The translations under genes and the position numbers were made by a program. Below the pieces are notes generated by a model, which saw only the letters and a program-made list of their open reading frames with translations, ran no database searches and was not told where the DNA came from. Shown here piece after piece: positions 1 to 5,919 of a stretch of 5,943 nucleotides of DNA; position 1 is the stretch's first letter, and every line of letters begins with the position of its first letter. Source of the DNA: Chloroflexota bacterium (GTDB lineage Bacteria; Chloroflexota; Dehalococcoidia; Lucifugimonadales; JADFKI01); the NCBI GenBank assembly GCA_022565015.1, contig JADFKI010000234.1:1-5943 (forward strand), given 5' to 3'.

Positions 1-1
1 A

Positions 2-586
2 TACGTGGCATCCATTGACGAGGAGGCGGACGAGATGACGGAGCTCGTGGGCAACCTCCTGGACATGTCGAGAATCGAAGCGGGCTCCATGCCCCTGGAC
101 CCTGAGCAGTGCCACCTTGCCGATATCACCGGCGACTGCATAAAAAGAGTTGCTCGCTCCCGTTTGGGCGGCCGGCACGATATTACGGTCGACGTAGCGC
201 TGGAGCTTCCCGAGGTGTTCGTGGACTACGATCAGGTCTGTAGGGTCCTATCCAACCTGCTGAGCAACAGCATCAAATACTCTCAGCCTGGCTCTGAGAT
301 CACGGTGAGGTCATACCTGATGCCGTCCAACGCCGGCAGGATCGTCACGGAGGTCGGGGACAGTGGAGTCGGCATTCCGGACAACGAGATCGACAAGATT
401 TTCGACAAGTTCTATCGAGTAACCTCCCAGAGGGGCCGGGGAAGGCCGGGGTCCGGCCTGGGTCTTGCCATATGTAAATCCATTATCGAGGCCCATGATG
501 GTAAGATCTGGGTTGACAGCACACCCGGCCGGGGGTCTACATTTTATTTCGACCTGCCAGTCTCCATACCGAGTGTAGGGATATGA
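2..586 (+). CDS. Sensor histidine kinase, C-terminal part (KdpD-like), cut by left window edge
   Basis: This is the catalytic end of a membrane or cytosolic sensor kinase that autophosphorylates on a His and passes the phosphate to a response regulator. The frame is open to the left edge, so the GTG at 5 is not taken as the real start. Counting that GTG as residue 1, residues 1-30 are the end of the dimerisation helix, with the LVGNLLDMSRIEAG signature typical of KdpD and related kinases. The phospho-accepting His lies before the window. The HATPase domain shows an N box at 84-93 (NLLSNSIKYS), a D box at 119-125 (DSGVGIP), an F box at about 133-137 (FDKFY) and a G box at 149-155 (GSGLGLA). 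All ATP-binding motifs are intact. Its stop overlaps the next gene's start as ATGA, so the two are co-transcribed and translationally coupled. The input domain and signal cannot be judged from here. Confidence 0.93.
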   Translation, partial: YVASIDEEADEMTELVGNLLDMSRIEAGSMPLDPEQCHLADITGDCIKRVARSRLGGRHDITVDVALELPEVFVDYDQVCRVLSNLLSNSIKYSQPGSEITVRSYLMPSNAGRIVTEVGDSGVGIPDNEIDKIFDKFYRVTSQRGRGRPGSGLGLAICKSIIEAHDGKIWVDSTPGRGSTFYFDLPVSIPSVGI

Positions 587-1290
587 CGAATCAAGTGGGA
601 AAAGAGACCATTCTAATCGTCGATGACGACCCAAAGATAGTGGCCTTCATCGCCAGACAGCTTCGCGCCGACGGATACGACGTCGAGTCGGCCATGGACG
701 GCTCCGAAGGCGTCGACAAGGCGGCGGAAATTCAGCCCAACCTGATCCTCATGGACATCTCCATGCCCGTAATGGACGGCATCGAAGCGCTGGTGCGTCT
801 GCGCGAATGGTACGAGGGACCGATTATCATACTCTCGGCCACGGACGAGGAGCGCAAGAAGGTCGAGGCCCTGGACAAGGGCGCCGACGACTATCTTACC
901 AAGCCTTTTGGCATACCGGAGCTCCTGGCAAGGGTCCGGTCCGCGATGCGACGCGCCAACATGGCTCACCATTCGTCGTCCGCCGACGAGTCCGTTGTCG
1001 AGGCCGGCGATGTAAGGATCGACCTCGCCCACAGGACGGTGAAGAAGAACGGCAACGAGGTGTCCCTCACCCGCACGGAGTACGAGCTGCTAAGATATCT
1101 TGCCATGAATGCGGGCAAGGTCCTCACCCACCGGGAGCTCTTAAGAGAGGTGTGGGGACCGGAATACGGTGAGGAGACCGAGTACCTGCGTACGTTTGTC
1201 AAGCAGCTCAGGCGCAAGCTCGAGCAGGACCCGGCTCGCCCAACTCTTCTTGTGACGCAGCCCGGACTGGGATACCGCTTAACGGCGTAA
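583..1290 (+). CDS. OmpR/PhoB-family response regulator, KdpE-like
   Basis: This is a cytoplasmic transcription factor switched by phosphorylation from the kinase encoded just upstream. The receiver domain (about residues 8-125) has the acidic pocket D15/D16, the phospho-acceptor D58 (LILMDISMP), the switch Ser85 (ILSA) and the invariant K107-P108. A winged-helix DNA-binding domain follows at about 138-235, with the family pattern LTRTEYELLRYLA and the C-terminal LVTQPGLGYRL hairpin. The phrases GADDYLTKPFGIPELLARVR and VWGPEYGEETEYLR, together with KLEQDPARP, are close to KdpE. However, no kdpFABC potassium-pump genes lie in the window, so the regulated target is open. The length (235 residues) is normal for the family. 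The ATG lies inside ATGA with the kinase stop. The AGGG at 577-580 is too close to act as a usual Shine-Dalgarno, so translational coupling is likely. Confidence 0.95.
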   Translation: MTNQVGKETILIVDDDPKIVAFIARQLRADGYDVESAMDGSEGVDKAAEIQPNLILMDISMPVMDGIEALVRLREWYEGPIIILSATDEERKKVEALDKGADDYLTKPFGIPELLARVRSAMRRANMAHHSSSADESVVEAGDVRIDLAHRTVKKNGNEVSLTRTEYELLRYLAMNAGKVLTHRELLREVWGPEYGEETEYLRTFVKQLRRKLEQDPARPTLLVTQPGLGYRLTA

Positions 1291-1409
1291 TCTTCCGGGC
1301 ATCTTCACAATTCTCTCATGACAGACTAGATTTCCTCACGCCTTTCTCATATTCCACCAGGCAAACTTGTATAGTGCATACGCTATCTCCAGGGCGCCAC
1401 GTGGACGCA

Positions 1410-1793
1410 ATGAGTCCCCAAATGAGCAAGCAGTTAATACTATTAGTCGAGGACGATGAGGTCATGAGGAGGGCAATCGAGGGCGCCCTCTCGAATAATG
1501 GCCATATGATTCGGGCCGCCTCAAACTGTGACGAGGGACTTCGGATAGCCCTGTGCGCAAGGCCGGCACTCCTGGTCCTGGATATCGAGCTTCCCGACGG
1601 CTCGGGCTGGAGCCTGCTGGAGGCCATGCACTCCGCGCATCCCGACAGTGCGACGAGGACGATTGTCATCTCTTCGACGAGCATTTCGAGGGCCAGGGTA
1701 CGCAGCGGCGGAGTGACGAAATTCGTTCCCAAGCCCTTTGACATGGCCTATCTGATCGAGACGGTGCGGGAGGTCCTCGCTCTTCCAAGCTAG
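1410..1793 (+). CDS. Stand-alone receiver-domain protein (CheY/Spo0F-like)
   Basis: A single phospho-acceptor domain with no output domain. Counting from the ATG at 1410 (127 residues), it has acidic residues D15 and D16 (LLVEDDE), the acceptor D58 (LVLDIELPDGSGW), the switch Ser88/Ser89 (VISS) and K108-P109 (FVPKPFD). All catalytic positions are present, so it should be phosphorylatable. Such proteins act by protein contact, as phosphorelay intermediates, phosphate sinks or partners of other enzymes. The start is uncertain: GTG 1374, GTG 1401 (AGGG six bases upstream), ATG 1410 and ATG 1422 are all in frame. None has a strong Shine-Dalgarno, and the receiver fold itself begins only after 1422. 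It follows the kinase-regulator pair by about 120 bases on the same strand, which suggests but does not prove a shared pathway. Confidence 0.85.
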   Translation: MSPQMSKQLILLVEDDEVMRRAIEGALSNNGHMIRAASNCDEGLRIALCARPALLVLDIELPDGSGWSLLEAMHSAHPDSATRTIVISSTSISRARVRSGGVTKFVPKPFDMAYLIETVREVLALPS

Positions 1794-1901
1794 AGCGAAG
1801 ACGATTCCGCCCCGAACCAAAATATCCTCTCCCGACGAGCACCGTATTTCTACCGCTCCTTTTCTGAACGAACACACGGCTTTTTCGGCTACAATTAAAC
1901 A

Positions 1902-1923
1902 GGCGTTATATTTTTTTTACGCC
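1902..1923. repeat. Short inverted repeat in the leader of the ferritin-CCC1 gene
   Basis: The arms GGCGT (1902-1906) and ACGCC (1919-1923) are perfect complements around a 12-base loop or spacer that contains eight consecutive T (1911-1918). The element lies 17 bases before the Shine-Dalgarno of the next gene, inside the most AT-rich stretch of the window. It could be an operator half-site pair, a weak leader hairpin or chance. Five-base arms are too short to decide. A TACAAT at 1890-1895 and a TTATAT at 1906-1911 resemble -10 boxes, but neither has a convincing -35 partner. Confidence 0.3.
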
Positions 1924-1940
1924 ACGGCAGATCTTTCGAC

Positions 1941-1945
1941 AGGAG
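1941..1945 (+). promoter_or_regulatory. Shine-Dalgarno that fixes a TTG start
   Basis: AGGAG lies six bases before TTG at 1952, which is optimal spacing. There is no ATG near this point. The next in-frame Met (residue 23) would remove the first iron-ligand Glu of the ferritin-like domain. The TTG start is therefore well supported. Confidence 0.75.
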
Positions 1946-1951
1946 CGATTT

Positions 1952-3061
1952 TTGAACGGACAGCCCGACGATAAAAGATACAGGGCCTATCTGAAGGCCG
2001 AGCTCGAAGCCGCCGCGATGTACCGTGCGCTGGCCGAGGTCGATAAAGGCACATTCAAGGAAGAGATTTTCTTGGAGCTTGTCGAAGCCGAGCTCAGGCA
2101 CGCAGCACGCTGGGCGGAAAAGCTGGGCCTTGACGTTTCACGGATAGAGCCCGCGAAGTCGGTTTTGAAAGTTTCGATGTACAGGATCGCCGCACGAATC
2201 TTCGGCACCAGCCGCGTAATCCCCTGGCTGGTCCGCAGCGAGATGAAGGACATCGGAATATACGCAGCGGACCCCGAAGCGAGTGACTTCGTAGCCGACG
2301 AGCGCCGCCACGCCAGGGTCCTTCGACAGGCCGCCGCCGGCGAGGACCCGATACAGTACCTTCGAGGGGAGACGTGGCACCGATTCAGCAACGGAGGAAG
2401 CCTCAGGGCTGCCGTACTGGGCATCAACGACGGCCTCGTGTCCAACTTCAGCCTAGTCATGGGAGTCGCCGGCGGCACGGATAGGCCCGAGTTCGTCCTG
2501 CTGGCCGGTGTGGCGGGGCTCATGGCAGGTGCGTTCTCCATGGCCGCCGGAGAATACATCTCCATGCGCTCTCAAAAGGACATATATGAACACCAGCTCA
2601 TGATCGAGGAGGCGGAGATCAGGGAGTTCCCAGAGGAGGAGGAGGAGGAGCTGGTACTCATATACAGGACTAAGGGCCTATCCGAGGAGGACTCTCGCAA
2701 TATCGCCAAGCAGATCATGTCCAACCCCGGCGCCGCGCTGGATACGATGGCCCGCGAAGAGTTGGGGTTGGACCCCAACCAGCTGGGCTCGCCGTGGGGA
2801 GCGGCGTTCAGCTCGTTTGCCGCCTTCGTTGTGGGCGCCATAGTGCCGATACTGCCTTATATCTTCGATGCCGGCGACCTCACCTTTATCCTTAGCGCGG
2901 TCCTTAGCGCCCTGGCGCTGATTGTCGTCGGGGGGACGTTGGCAGGCATCACGAGCAGAAGCGTGCTTTGGGGATCCCTTCGAATGCTCATGGCCGGTGG
3001 GGCGGCCGCTGCCGTCACGTTCGGAATCGGCCACCTGATCGGCGTTTCGATCATCGGATAG
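1952..3061 (+). CDS. Ferritin-like/VIT1 (CCC1) fusion iron transporter, MbfA-like
   Basis: This is a membrane iron (possibly Mn) transporter with its own di-iron domain, of the ferritin-CCC1 type; MbfA of rhizobia has the same plan and exports iron. The ferritin-like domain (about 8-135) has the ligand pattern E17, E47xxH50, E97, E117xxH120, all intact. The VIT1/CCC1 part begins at about 150. TM1 carries GINDGLVSNFSLVMGVAGG (157-175, with D160), and TM2 ends in FSMAAGEYISMRS (195-207, with E201). A charged cytosolic metal-binding segment follows (about 208-278), rich in Glu and including six consecutive Glu at 228-233. TM3-TM5 lie at about 283-305, 310-330 and 343-366. The length of 369 residues suits a complete fusion. 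The start is TTG with AGGAG six bases upstream. The M50 protease gene follows 85 bases later on the same strand. The direction of transport (export or sequestration) is inferred from family members, and metal specificity cannot be read from sequence. Confidence 0.93.
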   Translation: MNGQPDDKRYRAYLKAELEAAAMYRALAEVDKGTFKEEIFLELVEAELRHAARWAEKLGLDVSRIEPAKSVLKVSMYRIAARIFGTSRVIPWLVRSEMKDIGIYAADPEASDFVADERRHARVLRQAAAGEDPIQYLRGETWHRFSNGGSLRAAVLGINDGLVSNFSLVMGVAGGTDRPEFVLLAGVAGLMAGAFSMAAGEYISMRSQKDIYEHQLMIEEAEIREFPEEEEEELVLIYRTKGLSEEDSRNIAKQIMSNPGAALDTMAREELGLDPNQLGSPWGAAFSSFAAFVVGAIVPILPYIFDAGDLTFILSAVLSALALIVVGGTLAGITSRSVLWGSLRMLMAGGAAAAVTFGIGHLIGVSIIG

Positions 3062-3135
3062 TCCAGGGCAGCGGGTCCTTGAAAGGCCGGTCTTATGAGG
3101 GCGGCTTCCCTGACGGCGTGAGCCGGAGCCATAGC

Positions 3136-3140
3136 GAGGA
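3136..3140 (+). promoter_or_regulatory. Shine-Dalgarno of the M50 protease gene
   Basis: GAGGA lies six bases before ATG 3147. It supports this start, and the protein begins with the PLGRIAGIxVGIHYSW pattern usual for the family's N-terminus. The 85 bases between the two genes contain no stem followed by a T run, so read-through from the transporter gene is plausible. Confidence 0.7.
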
Positions 3141-3146
3141 ATCAAG

Positions 3147-3911
3147 ATGAAATCCACCGTCCCCCTGGGACGCATTGCGGGAATCCAAGTCGGAATCCAC
3201 TATTCGTGGTTTGTCATACTAGGCTTGATTACCTGGTCCCTGGCTAACAGCCTGCTTCCGTCCCTGAACCCTTCCTGGGACGTGACCACTCTATGGGCGT
3301 TGGGCCTGCTCCTGGCACTCTCGCTGTTTGCATCCGTCCTCATTCACGAGCTGGCACATTCCATCGTTGCCAAGGCAAGGGGCTTCGACGTACAGGGCAT
3401 AACCCTCTTCTTGCTGGGCGGGGTGAGCAGTCTGCAATCGGACGCCCGGCACGCCAGGGACGAGTTCATCATATCGGCGGTAGGCCCTGCCGCCAGCCTG
3501 CTCCTGGCTGGCCTGTTCTGGCTCTTCATTCCGATCATAGGCCGCGATTCGGTGCTGATCATGTTGCACCAGGAACGACCCCTTGACACCATCGAAGCCG
3601 CTCTAAACTACCTGTGGTTTATTAATCTGCTGCTGGCTATTTTCAACCTGCTGCCGGCTTTCCCGCTTGACGGAGGCAGAGTGCTCCGGTCGATCATATG
3701 GGCCTTGACCGGCAGCTACGTGAAGGCGACGAGGGTCGCAGCCAGGGGAGGTCAAATCGCCGGTCTGGCCTTAGTCGCCTTCGGGGTCTGGCAGATCTTT
3801 GGCGGAAACCATCTGGGCGGGATATGGTACGCGATAATCGGATGGTTCCTTCAGAGCACGGCGGGCGCCGGTCTTCGCGAGGCCTCAATGGCAAGAATCG
3901 GCCTGGCGTGA
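3147..3911 (+). CDS. Site-2 protease family (M50) intramembrane zinc metalloprotease
   Basis: This is a multi-pass membrane protease that would cut a transmembrane substrate within the bilayer. The zinc site is complete: HELAH at 67-71 at the end of a membrane helix, and the third-ligand motif NLLPAFPLDGGR at 167-178 with D175. Other family marks are the N-terminal PLGRIAGIQVGIHYSW (6-21), LFLLGGVSSL (87-96) and ISAVGPAASLLLA (109-121). Hydrophobic helices lie at about 19-37, 48-70, 107-131, 153-172, 203-219 and 224-236. The protein ends at 254. Many close relatives (the Rip3-like group) continue into two CBS domains after this point, and here there are none. It follows the iron transporter on the same strand, so a joint operon is possible, but no substrate is suggested by the neighbours. 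The stop lies 11 bases from the stop of the convergent ligase gene. Confidence 0.93.
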   Translation: MKSTVPLGRIAGIQVGIHYSWFVILGLITWSLANSLLPSLNPSWDVTTLWALGLLLALSLFASVLIHELAHSIVAKARGFDVQGITLFLLGGVSSLQSDARHARDEFIISAVGPAASLLLAGLFWLFIPIIGRDSVLIMLHQERPLDTIEAALNYLWFINLLLAIFNLLPAFPLDGGRVLRSIIWALTGSYVKATRVAARGGQIAGLALVAFGVWQIFGGNHLGGIWYAIIGWFLQSTAGAGLREASMARIGLA

Positions 3912-3922
3912 CATGAGGGTTT

Positions 3923-5623
3923 TCAATCATGCGCCGGCCGCTCTCGAGCTGTGGCACCGATTTGAGGCGGTCGGCTGATTTTCTGCGCAGTGGCACCTTT
4001 CCCGTTCAACCACTTCTCTCGGTTGGCGCCTCGAGCCATCTTGCCCGATGTGCTCTTGACCAACCAGCCCTTGGGAACCAACCTCACCTCGAAGTTCGCT
4101 ATCTGAAACGCTGCCAGAATCCTCTGGCGAATGTCCTGGACGAGGGTGCGCGCCGAGTCATTGTCATGGTGGTCCGATTCCGCGATGACCACAACGTGTT
4201 CCGTCTGCCGTCGATCGTCGAACGCCGAGAAGGCAGAAACGCGGCCGGGTTGGACCCCGTCGACTTGGGAAACCAGATCCTCGACATCCTGGGGAAACAC
4301 ATTCACTCCGGCAACGATGAGTAGATCCTTCAGACGGCCCACGATGTAGAACGCTTCCCCGACCCGGTATCCCAGATCACCGGTTCGCAACCATTCCCCA
4401 ACGAGCGCATTGCTCGTTGCTTCGGGATCTCCGTAATAGCCGGTGAAGTTGAAGGGGGATCGCACCCAGACCTCACCCACGACTCGTTCGGGTACCTCCG
4501 ACTGTTCTTCCGGGTCCCTGATCACCAGCTCGACCCCGGCCAAAGGGCGGCCGACGGAAACATATGCCTTCTCAGCATGAGCCCTTGTCTCATCAGCGGG
4601 CCCGTCGTGATCCATACTGAGCGGATCGGTGCTGATGCCGTGGGTCAAGGCGAATGTGGTCTCAGCCATTGCGTAGCAACCCTTGTAGACGTCGCCCGCC
4701 AGACCCCAAGACTCAAATCGTCTCGAGAAGCTCTGTTGGCTCTCGTGGGTGACCGGCTCCGAACAGTTGATCAATCCCCTCAGCGATGAGAGACTCGTCC
4801 CTCTCATCGCGCCTTCGTCAACACGCTGGGCCATGAATGCAAAAGCGAAGTTGGGGTGCCACGACAGCGATCCTCGATACTTCGAGACAGCCCGGAGATA
4901 GATCGCGGGATCTGAAACCCAGTCGATCGGGTCGATCATAACGGTATGGACGCCATAGGCCAGGGGCATGTTCAGACACGCGATGAAACCCATGTCGTGG
5001 TAGAGCGGGAGCCAGCTGACGATGCAGTCAGCCTCAGTGAGCTGGAGTGCTGCTCCATAGGTTCGCAGCTGAGCGATCACACCATCGTCGTTGACCAACA
5101 CGCCTCTCTTGATGCCCGTGGTTCCAGACGAGAACTGCATGAAAGAGGCGTCCAAGGCGCCGCCACCTTGCAGGGACTCGGATCTGCTCGGGTCAGGCGA
5201 TTGGGCGCCGGCGAAGGTATAGGGCGCCAGCTCTCGCCCCGAGAGGTCGATCCCCTGAACATCGCTGACGATTGCTCCGAATCGACAGCGACGCAATACT
5301 TCACGCATCGTCTCCACGTAATACGTCTGATTGAGCTTGCGATTGGGTGGAGTGAGGATCGCCGGGACCATCCCGACCGATAGCGCCGCCAGATAGTGAA
5401 GAACCTGGTCTTCCTGCGAGCGAAGTAAGAGACCGAGTGGGGCAGTAGGGTCGTCGTACGTGGTTTGGAGCTTGGCTCCAAGCTCTTCGACACGCTCGAA
5501 CAACTGCCCGTATGTATACGTCATCTCGCCTCCCCCTTCTGGCCTCAGAAAGGTGATGGCTGGAGCTCGAGGACGGCTAGACGCTGTATCAATCAGCCAT
5601 TGATAGAGGGCGCCGGCAGACAC
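3923..5623 (-). CDS. Acyl-AMP ligase / adenylate-forming enzyme (FAAL-like)
   Basis: This ANL-superfamily enzyme activates a carboxylic acid with ATP and, given its neighbour, probably loads it on the carrier protein encoded just upstream. Visible motifs are the P-loop SSGTTGIKRG (165-174); LPLYHDMGFI (205-214), typical of fatty acyl-AMP ligases; YAMAETT (317-323); and RTGDLG (413-418). The hinge is GRLKDLLIV (429-437), leading to PQDVE (444-448), and the catalytic Lys is K528 in STSGKMAR. All catalytic positions are kept and the length (566) is normal. The YHDMG and PQD(I/V)E pair favours fatty acyl-AMP ligase over acyl-CoA synthetase. Against this, the GYY-to-RTGDLG stretch looks shorter than in typical FAALs, and AGVN replaces the usual RGRN. 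A polar tail of about 26 residues (541-566) follows the fold. The start is GTG 5623, with GGTGG six bases before it and the carrier stop two bases before it. Confidence 0.9.
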   Translation of the reverse strand: MSAGALYQWLIDTASSRPRAPAITFLRPEGGGEMTYTYGQLFERVEELGAKLQTTYDDPTAPLGLLLRSQEDQVLHYLAALSVGMVPAILTPPNRKLNQTYYVETMREVLRRCRFGAIVSDVQGIDLSGRELAPYTFAGAQSPDPSRSESLQGGGALDASFMQFSSGTTGIKRGVLVNDDGVIAQLRTYGAALQLTEADCIVSWLPLYHDMGFIACLNMPLAYGVHTVMIDPIDWVSDPAIYLRAVSKYRGSLSWHPNFAFAFMAQRVDEGAMRGTSLSSLRGLINCSEPVTHESQQSFSRRFESWGLAGDVYKGCYAMAETTFALTHGISTDPLSMDHDGPADETRAHAEKAYVSVGRPLAGVELVIRDPEEQSEVPERVVGEVWVRSPFNFTGYYGDPEATSNALVGEWLRTGDLGYRVGEAFYIVGRLKDLLIVAGVNVFPQDVEDLVSQVDGVQPGRVSAFSAFDDRRQTEHVVVIAESDHHDNDSARTLVQDIRQRILAAFQIANFEVRLVPKGWLVKSTSGKMARGANREKWLNGKGATAQKISRPPQIGATARERPAHD

Positions 5624-5625
5624 GC

Positions 5626-5919
5626 TCAGCCACCGATTGCCTTGACCAAGGCAAGCATCTGGCTCGGCGTGTCGAATAATTCAGCATCAATTTGCTCTGG
5701 TCGAATCTCAACACCGTAACGACTCTCGATCGCGCTGAGGAGAGCCGCGATGTCGAAACTGTCAATGATCCCGGTGCTTATCAGCGGTGTCTCCGCATCT
5801 ACAGGTTCACCGGGATCGATAGCACTGTGTATCAGCTCGATGAACTCTCCCATGGCGGGCATACCGGCCAGGCCTGGAAGCTCGCTCTCCACTTGGTCCT
5901 CCGGCGACTCGTGTGCCAT
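5626..5919 (-). CDS. Acyl carrier protein (phosphopantetheine-binding), stand-alone
   Basis: A small carrier whose Ser54 (GIIDSFDIAALLSAIE, motif D-S-F) would receive 4'-phosphopantetheine and hold an acyl group as a thioester. The four-helix fold covers about residues 23-95. It has the acidic helix-II surface usual for such proteins and the following RYGVEIRPEQI, which aligns with the FGVxIxPEE(L/I) pattern of stand-alone carriers paired with AMP ligases. The first 20 residues are acidic and Pro/Gly-rich and probably disordered. The ATG at 5919 is the first visible start. The frame stays open to the window edge without another start codon, so a somewhat longer protein cannot be excluded. GAGG lies 11 bases upstream, a weak site. 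It is the first visible gene of the minus-strand unit with the acyl ligase, and more genes of the pathway are likely beyond the right edge. Confidence 0.88.
   Translation of the reverse strand: MAHESPEDQVESELPGLAGMPAMGEFIELIHSAIDPGEPVDAETPLISTGIIDSFDIAALLSAIESRYGVEIRPEQIDAELFDTPSQMLALVKAIGG
5630..5634 (-). promoter_or_regulatory. Probable ribosome binding site of the ligase inside the carrier gene
   Basis: GGTGG, read on the minus strand, lies six bases before the GTG start at 5623 and within the last two sense codons of the carrier gene. With stop and start only two bases apart, ribosomes ending the carrier can restart on the ligase. The match to the Shine-Dalgarno consensus is only partial. 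Confidence 0.5.

Noticed and set aside
5..7. GTG at 5 as the start of the histidine kinase
   Set aside because: The frame is open to the window edge and the protein lacks the phospho-accepting His and the first half of the dimerisation domain, so the gene begins outside the window.
1370..1375. TATAGT as a -10 promoter box before the receiver gene
   Set aside because: No -35 element at acceptable spacing; the nearest four-of-six match (1344-1349) is 20 bases away, so it was not listed as a feature.
1316..1744. 142-codon open frame on the minus strand
   Set aside because: It is antisense to the receiver gene, whose conserved catalytic residues establish the plus-strand frame; the antisense protein shows no recognisable motif.
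1911..1918. Run of eight T as a rho-independent terminator for the receiver gene
   Set aside because: No stable GC-rich stem directly precedes the T run; the only dyad spans the run itself.
2761..2779. Perfect 7-bp hairpin (GTTGGGG / CCCCAAC, loop of five) inside the iron transporter gene
   Set aside because: It falls in codons for the conserved LGLDPNQ stretch, has no T run after it, and is explained by coding constraint in Pro/Gly/Asn-rich sequence.
2968..3150. 60-codon plus-strand frame bridging the iron transporter and the protease
   Set aside because: It mostly overlaps the end of the transporter in another frame, has no family signature, and the gap already holds the Shine-Dalgarno of the protease.
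2678..3175. 165-codon open frame on the minus strand
   Set aside because: It is antisense to the VIT1/CCC1 membrane domain, highly charged and Arg-rich as usual for shadow frames in GC-rich DNA, with no family signature.
4946..5383. 145-codon open frame on the plus strand
   Set aside because: It is antisense to the adenylation domain of the acyl ligase; no motif or ribosome site supports it.
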